The notes under the pieces are model-generated. The model had not been told where the DNA came from. It did not search any database and worked only from the letters and a program-made list of their open reading frames with translations. From Spizellomyces punctatus DAOM BR117 (taxonomy: Eukaryota; Chytridiomycota; Chytridiomycetes; Spizellomycetales; Spizellomycetaceae): a stretch of 64,000 nt of DNA. Below, piece by piece: positions 23,445 to 34,615 of the stretch. The position numbers and the translations under genes are program-made. The DNA lies in assembly GCF_000182565.1 (NCBI RefSeq), contig NW_015971542.1, forward strand, positions 196,976 through 260,975. Direction: 5' to 3'. The first letter of the stretch is position 1. Each line of letters starts with the position of its first letter.

Positions 23445-24764
23445 TGCGGAAGGAAGGAGGATTGTTTGGAGGCCATGGTGCGAAAACGTGGGTTTTATGT
23501 ACGTTGAAAGTTGGAAGGAATGTCGTTCGGGCGCCAGGAAGCGTTGTTGAATGAACCCTATTGGTCGTTGTTACCGATGCTACAACCTTATTGTTGCATG
23601 GTAACGGATGGCACAGCAGTCGAGTCGGAAGACTAGCGCGCTGTTACTTGAGAGCATGAATGAAGACTGGGGAATTATTTGCATGATATGTTTTCCGATG
23701 AAAACAAAATTCTTAAAGCAGGTAACTTTCATACCGTATATGAGCAGCCGTGGGCTGCTTCATCATGTGTAAGAAAATGCAAACGTCAATGTAGCGTGGC
23801 AGCTTATTGAATCAACATGAAAATGGGTCCATTTGCAGCCATCTGATGAGTGGAACCTACTCTTTCTTTCCTCTGTCCTTTTGTTCTTTATCTCTCGACT
23901 CTCAAGCGAAGAATCATGAGAAGAATGGGGATCTGGTGCCGAGAACCTCGCCCTCCTACCATCCACCATCCCGGTGATACTAGTTACCCGGTTAGACCAA
24001 CTGTAGTGTATCGCATGCGTAATAAGACCTGGTAGTAGCTTGCTTCATCCGTGGGTCATGCCCATCTAACCAGTCAAGCTTACGGGCATTGGGCATTTGA
24101 TCGCATTGGCGTCTCTTATTTGTCGCCAGACTAAGCCACTGATCCGGACCAAATCATCTGGGGACAGTGGGGACGCTCCTGACGATTACCATCCTGCTTC
24201 TCAACGACGATGGTAATGGTCAGCATCGAGGGTCAGAATCTGAAATAATTAATAATAAATATATGTCTTTTACACTCATGACGTCGTAACAGCTGTGCTC
24301 ACTATCGAAGTTTCGAACGAGATGCCGAGATGCCTGCTTCTGGTGCTCCTTAGAAACCTTGACCGTACGTGGCTTCATTCGTCCTGGAAAATGAAAGCAT
24401 ACTGCTACCAAAGTGTGGAAAGTGTGAAGTGAAGTTTGAAAGCTTTCTGCAGCCAAAATCTGAAGAAGAGTGTGTCATATGATTGTTCGATTGTGAACAG
24501 TATTTTGACCATACCCATGGTTATAAGAGCCCAAGGCTCACATGTGCATCATTCCGATAAGAATGCTAGATAGAAAGCTCCCAAGAATCGGCGAATTGCA
24601 AGTTCCAGTATTGACCTCCACCTTTTTATATTTGTGGAGCCTGAAAGGACGAGCTTACACGATTGTGTTTAGTCACATGATCACGCCAACCAACCTCTCG
24701 AGTTTCAACGGTGGAGAACAGACTCGTCGTAAGAGCTGTCACTGACTGGAAAACGCCATCCACC
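23445..24764. other. intergenic, 1.3 kb
   Basis: Divergent region between the oxidoreductase and USE1. Only short overlapping open frames are present, with no family resemblance and no repeat that I can see. Confidence 0.4.
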
Positions 24765-26091
24765 ATGCTAGCATCAAACCCTCACGCTGAAGTCAATCTC
24801 CGTCGACTTCTGGCCAAGTTCGAATCCAACTTGGCAACTTTCCAAAGTGACGGCGACTCCTCCGACAAGGGCCCGTTTGTGCTGGCCAAATACCAAGCAG
24901 TGAGTACTCAATGTCTCAGTTGTCTGAACGTGAACATTAACTTAACACACTTATTTGAGAATATATCGCATCTGCACCGCCTGTTGCGCACGATTGAGAC
25001 TGACTCTGCAAGAAAATGTCAGGATTCAGTACTGTCCGAGTATCGGCGTAGAGTGGAGCAGTTGGAAGATGTATTGGACCAAAGTCGACTGGTGGGTATT
25101 ATGCATCTAACTATCGTGTTTTCCGCAGCTGTTGATCTGTTCTGATCTCTGATAGTTGTCATCGGTGGAGAAGACTGTATCATCTATACGAAAATTATCC
25201 TGCCTGCCTGATTCAGACCCTGATGCTGCGGAGCGAGTCAAAGCTGCTGATCGTATTCTGACATTGCAGAGAATGGCGGAGGAGGATTTAAGAGCGGAGT
25301 TATTGGAGGTCGGTGCTTTTGTCTCCAGATTTCTTCTGTGACTTCCCTCACATTGCTTGTAGTCAACACGTGAAGCGAGCGGGAGGGTATCGATTCTGGG
25401 GAATGAGCAACAGACGCTGGATGAGGCCAGGGAAGGTCTGCGTCACCTGCTTTGGTTGGGACTCATTGATTAGTCTGGCCGTGGCCCTCTGACCCATCTC
25501 GGTTTGCAGAGCTCCTGTCCACTCCTCAACGCGACCTTCGTAAACGAAAGTATGTTCACATGAACTTTGCTTTAATGTGCCCTTTCTCACAATTTCCCAG
25601 TCATAAATCGCATAGCGCATCTCCCGCTTCAGCTTTGGACACACCAGAAGACCTGACCTTACTCTTAGACCACGACAAAAAACTGCAAGAGCAGATGGCG
25701 GAAGATATGGCCCACATGGCTGCTCAATTGAAGCTAAATAGTCTGGCACTGAGGGATGGATTGAAGAAAGAGTCCAAGGTATCTTCCTTGGTTATTGCAG
25801 AGTACGATTACGACAGGTGCTGATGTTTGCTTGTCGTAGGTTTTGGACGAAGCACATCATCATCTCTCGACAAACGTGTTCCGACTACAAAGAGAAGGGC
25901 TTCGACTGGGGACGCTCAATATCACAGCCAGATCTACCACTTGGATGGTGTGGCTGACGGTATTGTTCGTGTGTATCGCATTTGTCTTTACCTTTGTGGT
26001 CATGAGGCTCTTCAAACCGCGGGTAGAGAGTCCAGTTGTGGTTGCGCCAAAAGGTCCACATGTGGGTGAGGACGATGGGTGGTTGTGGTAG
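24765..26091 (+). CDS. USE1: SNARE Use1 (ER Q-SNARE for Golgi-to-ER retrieval)
   Basis: Exons begin 24765-24899, 24960-25091, 25156-25308 and 25363-25435, followed by further exons to 26091. The SNARE region is LLLDHDKKLQEQMAEDMAHM...LKKESKVLDEAHHHL, matching the Use1 C-terminal pattern. Next come a membrane anchor (MVWLTVLFVCIAFVFTFVVM) and a short lumenal tail. The N-terminal part has the Use1-type helices (LHRLLRTIE, EYRRRVEQLEDVL). Use1 works with Sec20, Ufe1 and Sec22 in retrograde COPI-vesicle fusion at the ER. Two introns have C at donor +3 (GTCGGT at 25309, GTCTGC at 25436). The assembled frame is open throughout. Confidence 0.9.
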
Positions 26092-26393
26092 ACAAGCCAC
26101 GAGTGAAGGGGATGTACATATGATTTTTTCTTTAGGATATTAGGATGAGTTTTATTAGCCGTCCCGGGCAGGATAATTGTAGATTGCACAGCATTTGGTA
26201 AATAGAACTTTTTAAAAGCTAAAAGCGGATTAACTAAACTATCGAACATATCATGCACTATTTTCCATTCCGAGTTTTGACCTCTAAGCACACATGTGGC
26301 GCAGTAGGCGCCTGATCATGTCGACGATCGTCACTCTAGCTGGTGGTAAGGAGCATCTGCCAATTCAACACTGACAACACGAACTTGCGAGAT
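26092..26393. other. intergenic, about 300 bases
   Basis: 3' flank of USE1 and 5' leader of SNF4. An ATG at 26318 opens ten codons running into a GTAAG; it could be an alternative first exon of SNF4. Confidence 0.35.
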
Positions 26394-27892
26394 ATGGAGA
26401 ATGGCTCAAACCTGGTGACGGGTGCAGCAGAGGCTCTTAAACGCCATACATGTTATGATCTACTACCGGTCAGCTACAAAATTATTGTACTTGACACATC
26501 TCTATTGGTGAAAAAAGCCTTGGCAGCTTTACTTCAACATGGTCAGTTCCCTCGTCTACGCACTCTGGACTATAATACCCAGAATACCTCACACAATACG
26601 TTTCATGCAGGAGTTCAGTCGGCTCCGCTCTGGGATTCTTCTGAGCAGCGGTTTGCCGGAATGTTGACTGGTGGGTAGTGGTCTGTAAAATGATACACTC
26701 GAACATGCACTGAAAACTTGGCCTTTTAATTTCGCCTTCAGTAACGGATTTTATCTACCTTATTCGATATTACTATAATCACACGTCCTACGAGTCTGCC
26801 ATCGAAGAGATTGAACAGCTGCAAATAGCCGGGCTCCGAGGTTTATCTTTTGGATTTCTCCCCGTACATGTTTGAGAAACTCATTGATTTGGGCTTTCAG
26901 ATATCGAGCGAAAAATGGAAGTTCTACGTCCTCGAAATATATCTATCCATCCAATGCAAACGTTGTACGAAGGTATGAAAATAATGGGTGCGGCCTGATG
27001 TGTGACACTACGGGATATTGATCGTTCGTTGCTTTAGCAAGTAAACTTCTATTAGATGATCATCTCCACCGCCTTCCGCTCGTTGATCGAAGTGGTGATC
27101 AGGAGACAGTGGTATCAGTAGTCACCCAGTACAAGATTCTGAAATATCTTGCTGCGAATGTAAGGAGGTGAATACTAGGAAGGCGCATACGTGTGTGAGA
27201 ACTTGGTGGTCAACACCGGTGCTCACAAACCCCTCTGGCAGGCACCTGCCGTTACCAAACTAGATGTCACACTGAAAGATCTTGGCATCGGGACTTTTGA
27301 GAATCTTGCCACGGCGACAGCAACAACACCACTCATTACAGTACTTAATCTGTTTATAGAACGAAAGATATCCGCCGTGCCCATTGTAGATGACGAAGGT
27401 AAGAACGTCTGAGACTGATTGGCCAAGTCATAGGGGCATTTAATCTGAGTTGTCTGCGCAGGAAATGTGCTGGATGTGTATGAGAAATATGATGTCCTGG
27501 TAGGAATCCATGTAGTGTAATGGGATTGTCAGCGGAGCAATCCTTCTTGCAGAAGGTCTCACGGTCTTTCGGTTCCTCGAAAACAGATGCTGGCGCGGGA
27601 AGGGGCTTACTACGATCTAGAGATGCCCGTAAGCGAAGCATTAGTGAAGCGATCACCGGTAGGCTTCCGTCCCCATTGCTGCACATATATGTATCCTAAG
27701 ATTGACGATCAATGCTTATTTCCGCCCCAGGATTTTGAGGGTATCCACACATGCACTCTATCAGACACATTAGGTCATGTTCTAGAGACCATTCGCCGAA
27801 TGCCCGTACATCGATTTATTGTTGTTCAAGATAACAAGTTGAAAGGCGTTGTCTCACTCAGCGATCTATTGGGGTATTTGATTGAACACTGA
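26394..27892 (+). CDS. SNF4: SNF1/AMP-activated kinase gamma subunit (four CBS domains)
   Basis: Multi-exon gene starting MENGSNLVTGAAEALKRHTC. CBS1: CYDLLPVSYKIIVLDTSL and WDSSEQRFAGMLTVTDFIY. CBS2: ISIHPMQTLYEASKLLLDDH and LPLVDRSGD. CBS3: LATATATTPLITVLNLFIER with AVPIVDDEGNVLDVYEKYDV. CBS4: TLSDTLGHVLETIRRMPVHR and LKGVVSLSDLLGYLIEH at the C-terminus. The tandem pairs bind adenine nucleotides and relieve autoinhibition of the Snf1 kinase, the fungal energy sensor. Length and repeat order match Snf4/AMPK gamma throughout. Splice sites between 26600 and 27720 were read only roughly. Confidence 0.93.
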
Positions 27893-28054
27893 GAGAATAC
27901 AGTTTGTTAAATATCCTTGTATATAATGTGTGAATAATACATAATTGGACGTGCGACGTGCTGGGATGTGCGTGAATGGGATTAACGAGTGTTTCGATGT
28001 CACAGAGGGGACTCGTGCGCGCGGATATGTGCGGCAAGTTTGGCTTGCTTCTCG

Positions 28055-28355
28055 TCATGTCGTCGCAGCAGGCTGAGATCCAGGGACATGCTGATCTCTT
28101 TCCAATTGTCTCCGCAGTTCTTCCTGCCGCTCCAATTCCCTCATATTTTCTTTTTTCTGGGCTCGCCGACCCTCATCTCGTTCAAGACCGATCCTTCGAG
28201 TCTTTAGGAATTTGGTGAGTATTTAAGCACAGTCCAACCCGTTCCTGCACATGACCTACATGAAACTCCAACTCTTGCATGTAATGAACTGCGCCAATAG
28301 TCCCCAAGGTCACCACACATGATATACCGAAAGTAATCTTGGATGCTCTTGACAT
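28055..28355 (-). CDS. PET117: cytochrome c oxidase assembly protein Pet117
   Basis: Two exons (28355-28260 and 28201-28055) give 80 aa. It starts MSRASKITFGISCVVTLGTI, the classic Pet117 opening, with one N-terminal membrane/mitochondrial segment. After the intron comes the charged helical tail ERDEGRRAQKKENMRELERQ ending in a short PGSQPAATT. Pet117 is a small inner-membrane factor that couples heme a synthase (Cox15) to complex IV assembly. Splicing is phase 0 after EFH. It is divergently paired with BORCS6 across 159 bases and convergent with SNF4. Confidence 0.9.
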
Positions 28356-28514
28356 TGTTATTTTTCCAGTTGAATTCAAAGTGATCTGCTGTGAAAGAAT
28401 TGATTTCCGATCACGGGCGCGGGTTCAGGTTGGTGAGTCAACGTCAGCTTGCGTGAGGGCTTCTCTCCCATTCGTGCATACTGTGAACTTTCACACGGTA
28501 ATCAACTAGACAAG

Positions 28515-29040
28515 ATGCATCCTCTTCCCCAATTACCGTCCGTTCTATCTTCATCCCGAACGTCTGCTCCCCAAAACACAGTCCCTATAGATCCCACCCT
28601 CATTGATGAAATTGAAAAGACTGCTGAGCAGGTATCAGCCGATGTCGTTCGGTTTCTCGGTAATTTGAAAACACGAATGGACGAGGTAGCCTAAGCAATG
28701 ATGTTGCCGACTCGGCTCTTGAAAGTTGCGGTCTCAACTCTGACTGATGTAGATCACGTCATATACCCATGAATCTGTTGGCGTCAACCGACAAGCTGTA
28801 AATTCCCTTTCACATTCAATAGAAGAATCCATTGACCAAATGACAGGACTGATCAATGCTGTGGACGAATTAAGTCATGATATGACGGCCGTGCAGACGT
28901 TAGCCGGAGAAATGTGGGTGTTTATCTCGTCACTTTGGGCAACGCGCGTCCGGACCTGATGATGCTTACTTCCAATATAAACCCCCAGCAAGACAATAAA
29001 AGATGCACTGGATCGAGTAGAGTCGATTATTGGGAAGTAA
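28515..29040 (+). CDS. BORCS6: BORCS6-like subunit of BORC (lyspersin C-terminal domain)
   Basis: Three exons (28515-28685, 28753-28913, 28989-29040) give 127 aa. After a short Ser/Pro-rich lead the whole protein is the conserved helical domain: DPTLIDEIEKTAEQVSADV, SYTHESVGVNRQAVNSLSHS, LAGEIKTIKDALDRVESIIG at the C-terminus. In animals BORC recruits Arl8 to lysosomes for kinesin-driven positioning. The fungal version lacks the long N-terminal extension of animal BORCS6. Splicing is phase-consistent. Confidence 0.85.
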
Positions 29041-30152
29041 TGCTCGAATAGAGGCAAAATTGGAGAATACGGAAGGCTTATAAGCCTGTTGATTGAAAGC
29101 ACTTGCTATCATTTTCTTTCCAAAGAATTGGGCAATCGGCGTGACCCACGTATAGAGCAAGGCAGGTCAGGCCGCAGCCGTACTCTTCGAAGAGGAAAAA
29201 TGGAGTTGGGTTTTCAATAAATATATCCAATCCGCACTCCGCGCACCTCAACCTGTTCTCCAAGTACGTTCGGGGCTCATGTCTCAGCGACCCAACCAGC
29301 TCGCAAGGGGATTGCTTGAAGCGCGAGCCATACCTGAACGCAAAGGGGCAAGCACGTAGCTTTAACGGGGGCCCATCCCAAGGGATTACCACCCGTTCCT
29401 TCTTGCTCGCAGTAGTACTCATCCCAAAGCTGACTGGTAAGCGCGAGTTACAAGTGCCCGTTATCCGCGCAAGACGGTCTAAGCCCACCCAACTTGCATA
29501 AGCCCTCCGGCACAGCGACCTAGGATCCTCTTTATGTTGTAGTTTGCCACCCGCTGGATGACAAATCCAGTCAAAGAGGACCATAAAATACTGGATGGGG
29601 CCGGCCTTTCTGACAGATTATTCCCGAGGGTCAAATCCCGCCATAATTACCGTCAAAGCGGAGTCTCCACTGCGCAGATGTTCTCGAGCCTTTTGGGCGA
29701 GACAATGCACATTAAAGTCTCTACGCTTCGACACACACTTAGGGTTAGGTTCTCCCAGCGGATCTGCATTTTGGACGAGCCACATCACATGGAGGGCACA
29801 CGATCCAGTTTGCAAATCTTTTGGTTGAAGGCCATGGTGGTCAGGCTGTTACGGGTGCACCAACTTGCGAGAGCAACAAAACCGCATATTATGAAAGGCT
29901 TATACAGGCTTAGCGGATCTTTTGTCGAGAACAGGGAGGCGGGATGAACATCCGGAAGTGGGGAAGAGATGAGGAAAACAGCCAGCGCGACCTGCCGTTG
30001 TTTTTATAGCGCGTAGAGCTACAACCCTGGTGGCTGGCTGTTTCATTTAGGATCCCTGTGACGTAAACTGTTCAAAGTCAGCTCGTCCCCGTGGGAGGAT
30101 GGGGGAGCATCTTTACACATCTGCATCCGCCATCTTCTTTCTTCAAAGTACA
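29041..30152. other. unresolved 1.1 kb with open frames on both strands
   Basis: On the minus strand a long frame (stop at 29078, possible ATG near 29427 reading MSTTASKKERVVIPWDGPPL) includes a Cys pair RCAECGLDIF. A second minus-strand stretch at about 29940-29620 has a hydrophobic run (SLYKPFIICGFVALASW) followed by pieces such as DPLGEPNPK. It could be one or two small genes; the second looks like a small single-pass mitochondrial protein, but I could not fix a start or the introns. The plus strand is open too. I assign no function. Confidence 0.25.
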
Positions 30153-30966
30153 ATGCCCTCCATTACGAAATACGTTTGGAGTATCTTGCTTGGTCATGTC
30201 GGCGAAAATGCGCATCCTCTGCATCCCGGTGGGTATCTAGTATGTTTTCTTGCCATTGGAGGCACGCACATTGACGCTGTTTGTATGATACATAGCGGTT
30301 GTGCATGTTCCAGCTACCCTGTACCCTGTCGCATTTGCCAGTGATGTTGTAGGGCTTTTTATGGACAGGTAAATATAAATATGTTTTCTGGATTCTTTTC
30401 AACTGATGATACAGTGCTGAGCTGGTCAACTCTACGTTGAAGCAGGTTTCCGCCTGTGCTCTCTTTTGTAACCTCTAGGGGCCTTTACGCATTTAGTTAT
30501 TATGCAACGGCTGCTTCCCTCATCTCAACCATCCCAGCTGCATTGACTGGCTTTGCGGAGTTCTTCACCATCAATAAGGAGAGGAGCCCGGAGGCAAACC
30601 GGACCGCATATTGGCACGCAGGACTGAACATTAGTGCTGGTATGTAATGAGTGGTATCATGACTTGCGCGCACTTGGGCATTAAATGACTGGTATCCCAT
30701 AACCAGTTGCGATTGCATTGTTCAACTTCCTTACCAAGCGTCAAACGGTGGATTTTGCCCCTTACAAGTTCAACATCTTCCTGTCAGGTGTAGGACTGAC
30801 GGGAGTCTTGTACAGCGTGTACCTGGGCGGAACGCTGGTATACAAACATGGTGTTGGAGTCAGAAGAATGGGGGAAGGAAAAAAGGCCAAGGTTATCGAA
30901 GGCAATCCAAACTACGACCTGGACTCTGAGTTGGGTGTGCCTCAAGTAGGGAAAGGTTGCTGTTGA
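30153..30966 (+). CDS. DUF2231-type multi-pass membrane protein
   Basis: Four exons (30153-30228, 30296-30368, 30446-30639, 30707-30966) give 200 aa. HPLHPAVVHVPATLYPVAFA at the first splice matches the DUF2231 signature (HP...VHFP). At least four hydrophobic segments follow: ASDVVGLFM, FSYYATAASLISTIPAALTGF, HAGLNISAVAIALFNFL and FLSGVGLTGVLYSVYLGGTLV. The C-terminal tail is soluble and basic, then YDLDSELGVPQVGKGCC, with a terminal Cys pair that might be lipidated (inference). The family is widespread in bacteria and fungi; its role is unknown. Confidence 0.85.
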
Positions 30967-31071
30967 CTTGAAAACAGGGCTTGAATCGTGCAGATTTCAA
31001 TAGTCTCGCAAAACTATCCATTTTACAATGTGCCCATGTGTAGTAGTTAAAAAAACAATTGACTGCAACTC

Positions 31072-31170
31072 CTCACCTACCAAATAGTGACCGTACACAG
31101 CCTGGCAGCACGGCTTTGTCAAGTCGACGCACTGTCCGATACGGCCGGACAGCAGTGCACGGACAGAGTC
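31072..31170 (+). repeat. promoter-like module, copy 1
   Basis: About 100 bases beginning CTCACCTACCAAATAGTGACCG, sharing blocks with copies at 33077 and 34616: TCAAGTCGA, the inverted repeat CTGTCCG-ATACGGC-CGGACAG (31132-31152) and AGTGCACGGAC. It lacks the CCAATCA found in copies 2 and 3. Confidence 0.75.
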
Positions 31171-31507
31171 CGCGCTTTTGCGTGTCTTCGACTGCACCTT
31201 ACCACTGCGGGTACTTTTCTGGAGGGACTGATGGTAGATGAAGGGTCCCGGGCTGTCGTGACCTATAACGAAGTAGAGACAATGCTGGTGAATATCGGTG
31301 GTCTAGCGCCCCCTGGCCAGTTTTAGAAGGTACCGCCCAACATTTGAGATACTTTTCGTCTTGTATCTCGCCCATTGCTGTTGCAAATCAATAAATTGGA
31401 CATTATGGGCAAGTGGCAGCTCAGAATACATAGTCTATTATAATGTGCTCAGAACTACGAGACACCACTGATCCTTCCTGTTCCAAATCGCATTACAAAG
31501 TGACGCG
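31171..31507 (+). repeat. duplicated flank, copy A
   Basis: A 337-base block closely similar to 36474-36775. Shared runs include CGCGCTTTTGCGTGTC, CTGCACCTTACCACTGCGGG, TTTTCTGGAGGGACTGATGG, GAGACAATGCTGGTGAATAT and CAAATCAATAAATT. It lies immediately upstream of the BMT5-like start codon. Confidence 0.85.
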
Positions 31508-31548
31508 AGTCGAACCTGAATTTTTGTTTAACACAGCTCCAACTCGCC

Positions 31549-32451
31549 ATGGGCAAACGGAAATCTCGCCCTCACCCCAGTAAAATATCAAAAAGCACAG
31601 CGCCTTCCCAACGCTTCCCCACTCTCTCCTCCCTCACCAGAACGGAGCTCCTTCTGCAAACTTTAAGAACGTCCCAGCCTTCCAATCCCGCACACCCATT
31701 CAAACTAAACCAACGGATTCTCCTCATTGGCGAAGGCGACTTTTCGTATGCTCGTGCTCTCGCAACTTCCCTTGGCAAAGGCCAGAATATCATCGCAACA
31801 TCCTTTGACACTAAGCCGGCGCTGATACAAAAGTACCCGCATGTGCAGACCATACTGGGTGAACTGGTGTCTTCCGGTGTGACAATTCTTCATAACGTCG
31901 ACGCAACCGCCCTCACTTCCAACAGCAGGTTGAGCGCTCTTACGGCACAAAACAAGTTTGATCGTATCGTTTTTCAGTTCCCGCATGTGGGAGGGAGTCA
32001 GCAGGCCGATGTTGAGCAAAACAGGGCCCTCTTATCAAACTTTTTCGCCCAGGCACAGCAATTGATGAATGCTAATGGTGAAATCCACGTAACGCTACGG
32101 GATACTCCTTTTTACCGACAGTGGAGCATTGAGGATCTGGCCTTGAAAGAAGGTTTGGCAATGAAACAGCGTGTTCCGTTCGAAGGGGAGCGGATGCAGG
32201 CGCTTGGCTATACACCTCAAAGGACCCATCCGGCTGTTCGGGATGCTCCGACCCTTGAGAACGCCTTTGTGCACGTTTTCGAGATGCGGGCCGACAAGCC
32301 TGCTACAAAAAAGAAGGAAGATATTCCATCGCATGGGCTGGCAAGGAACATGAAAACAGCATCAGCGTCGACCATACCCAAAAAGTCGAGGGCCGGTGCC
32401 ATTGGCAAAAAACCGAAACAGATGCGCGGAAAAAGGGGAACAAAGAGATGA
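31549..32451 (+). CDS. BMT5: 25S rRNA (uridine-N3)-methyltransferase-like, Bmt5 family (DUF2431)
   Basis: Single exon, 300 aa. A basic N-terminal tail (MGKRKSRPHPSKISK) precedes the SAM-binding core: RILLIGEGDFSYARALA (motif I) and ATSFDTKP. Further on are FDRIVFQFPHVGG and GEIHVTLRDTPFYRQW. The C-terminus is strongly basic (KKPKQMRGKRGTKR), consistent with nucleolar rRNA binding. Yeast Bmt5 makes m3U2634 in 25S rRNA. It sits inside the repeat-rich block yet is intact and intronless, so it looks like a functional gene whose 5' flank is repeat-derived. Confidence 0.9.
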   Translation: MGKRKSRPHPSKISKSTAPSQRFPTLSSLTRTELLLQTLRTSQPSNPAHPFKLNQRILLIGEGDFSYARALATSLGKGQNIIATSFDTKPALIQKYPHVQTILGELVSSGVTILHNVDATALTSNSRLSALTAQNKFDRIVFQFPHVGGSQQADVEQNRALLSNFFAQAQQLMNANGEIHVTLRDTPFYRQWSIEDLALKEGLAMKQRVPFEGERMQALGYTPQRTHPAVRDAPTLENAFVHVFEMRADKPATKKKEDIPSHGLARNMKTASASTIPKKSRAGAIGKKPKQMRGKRGTKR

Positions 32452-33076
32452 CAGGATCTGAATATGGCATCACAACAGGATATTTCCGCCAGACTATGCA
32501 CTAGCTTTAAGGTAGGGAAGGACCCCAACGCGCCATTATTCTCGGCTTCATCGTCTGTTACCCTTTGCGAAACCAAAATTTGTCACAGTGTGGGCATCTC
32601 TTCTCGGGTCACCATGTCGGCGAAGTTGTTTCATCTAAAGTTAGAGCCCGTCAATGCCTCTGACACCTCAAATGTAGATATAACAGTGATGTATCATTAT
32701 TTATACACGTCAATTGCTTCAACTCGCGTGATGTAGCAGAGTACGGCATTCTCGCGCGTAGTGATCGCCATATTTGCACTAGCTCTTACCGTAAGAAGTT
32801 TCAGGGCTAGCATTTCGTATGCCACACATTACGCATATAATGCGAATCTAAACCCTTGTTTCATGAATACAGGTTATACTTGATATATGGACACCTCTGT
32901 TCATGTACCACTCCTACACCGTTAAACAATTGGCACCCCATTATGTAGGTTATATAGTGCATTAACTCAGTACATGCGCCCAGTCACCGCCCATATCTTC
33001 TCGCAATCTTGGTTACAGTGTGCCATAAAAGGGTGTTCTTATTATTATTACGTTCGACCGCAGTCGAGTTTCTTTT
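32452..33076. other. intergenic, 3' of BMT5-like gene
   Basis: A 90-codon open frame starts 12 bases after the stop (32464-32736), with no recognisable family. The rest is AT-rich with no feature seen. Confidence 0.35.
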
Positions 33077-33192
33077 GCACCTGCTAAATAGTAACCGTAC
33101 ACAGTCTGGTCAAGTCGAAGGACTACAGTTCTGTCCGATAGGCCGGACAGCAACGACGCGCTTAGTGCACGGACCGGGCCAATCAGAGTGCA
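33077..33192 (+). repeat. promoter-like module, copy 2
   Basis: Begins GCACCTGCTAAATAGTAACCG. It carries CTGTCCG-ATAGGC-CGGACAG (33131-33150), TTAGTGCACGGACCGGGCC and a CCAATCA box (33179-33185). A TATAAA follows at 33204-33209. The minisatellite lies about 190 bases further on. Confidence 0.75.
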
Positions 33193-33393
33193 CGCAAATT
33201 TCCTATAAAGTCACCGTGTCGCCCCAGCTTTTCGCGCACTTCCACACTGCTCACAGGGCACCTCATCTGTTGCGACGGTACGAGGTGAAGTCCATTGCGA
33301 TGGCCCCAAGTTAGGTCAATCCCACCCCGGGTGTCTGCGGAGACCTGGGAGGATGTGCATTGCGATGCCGGCTTTGACCGAAGCGTAGAGCGA

Positions 33394-33643
33394 GCTCCAC
33401 TTTTGCAGATGCGTTCTGCACTACTTTGCCGCAGATGCGTTCTGCTCCACTTTTGCAGATGCGTTCTGCTCTACTTTGCCGCAGATGCGTTCTGCACTAC
33501 TTTTGCAGATGCGTTCTGCTCTACTTTGCCGCAGATGCGTTCTGCTCCACTTTTGCAGATGCGTTCTGCTCTACTTTGCCGCAGATGCGTTCTGCTCTAC
33601 TTTTGCAGATGCGTTCTGCTCCACTTCTGCAGATGCGTTCTGC
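33394..33643 (+). repeat. minisatellite, ten alternating 24/26-base units
   Basis: Ten copies of GCAGATGCGTTCTGC, joined alternately by a spacer ending ...ACTTTT and one ending ...ACTTTGCC. Each core is a mini-hairpin (GCAGA-TGCGT-TCTGC). The array is open in several plus frames and would encode Cys/Leu-rich repeats, but codon use is dictated by the repeat. Confidence 0.92.
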
Positions 33644-34615
33644 TGATGTGTTCTGCTCCAATCGCAGCTGGTCTGCGCAGCGATTGCTCCCATTCGCGGA
33701 ACGGGGATGAGGGATGTGAGGATCCGAGGTTTAGGTGGGATTGTCAGGGTGTGTTCAATTGATTCTGCAGCTGGTCTGCTTCAATTACGACGGCATATAC
33801 TAACTGCTTGTGCTCCATTTCTTTTACATAGTGATTGCCAGTTGACCGTTCGTGGAGTCGCCATGATTACCGGGCCCGCGTCCTTAACCGCAAGCACCTC
33901 TGTGATCGGTGAAAGCGGGTTGCACTCGGAGTGTTTTGTGGATTTGTGGATCAGTTAGAGCATTTGCTTGGGGGGGGATGTCGCACGATACTAGTAGGAA
34001 AAGTTGGAAAACGGAGGATATCGGACAATGTCGGTGGTAAATAGTTGCCACGATATATCAAAGTAGCTACATGATTTGATGAATGTATCTTGAGACGCAG
34101 GGAAACATTTATGGATGTGAGCCAAGCTGGAGAGCACGCATTATCTAATGGCCAGGCATGCGTAGGTTTTGGGAAGGAAGAAAGCTCTGAATAACTTGAC
34201 GTGACAGATGCGTGATAGAGTCGGCCACCCCACTTTCCATATTCCTTAGCTTTTACAATGAAATCACGAAAAGTATAGGTATACTTACCTGAGTGGGTGA
34301 GAGATGCGCTACGACAAGCAAGTGATGCACAGTGATGCAATGCCTCTATATACACGGAATGCGTGAAGGACTAAAATAAGTGTAAAAGATATGGCGCAAT
34401 CAAAGACGTTTTACGGGATAAATGCATGATATAGAATATAGAGAACTGCTTCCATAGGATATGAATAACAATAAGCTGCATCTTGTGTTTTATCCGGTCT
34501 TCTGTCGAGTGTGTTGCGCGCACGCATTTCCACTAGTTTTGTTGCATTACCTCGGGCGCTCACAGTATTTCGCTTTCGGTATGTAATTAAGGCTTAACGG
34601 AGTTTCTTTCAAAAG
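33644..34615. other. intergenic, about 1 kb, no supported gene
   Basis: It holds a G-run (33971-33979) and a 134-codon minus-strand open frame (33951-34355) that has no recognisable features. I saw nothing else. Confidence 0.35.

Larger units (their letters stand above)
30967..31548. other. upstream region of BMT5-like gene, made of repeat modules
   Basis: After about 100 bases of 3' flank this is repeat copy 1 (31072-31170) joined directly to a duplicated block (31171-31507), ending about 40 bases before the start codon of the methyltransferase gene. See the separate repeat entries. Confidence 0.6.

Noticed and set aside
29628-29640. tRNA T-arm-like GGGTCAAATCCCG
   Set aside because: It lacks the full TTCRA loop, and no acceptor or anticodon arm can be folded upstream.
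31072-31152. CRISPR or CRISPR-like array
   Set aside because: The copies are kilobases apart in a eukaryotic genome with no regular spacers.
33295-33762. 155-codon open frame across the minisatellite
   Set aside because: The frame is open because the repeat period lacks stops; no ATG precedes the array in frame and the product is a Cys/Leu repeat without family resemblance.
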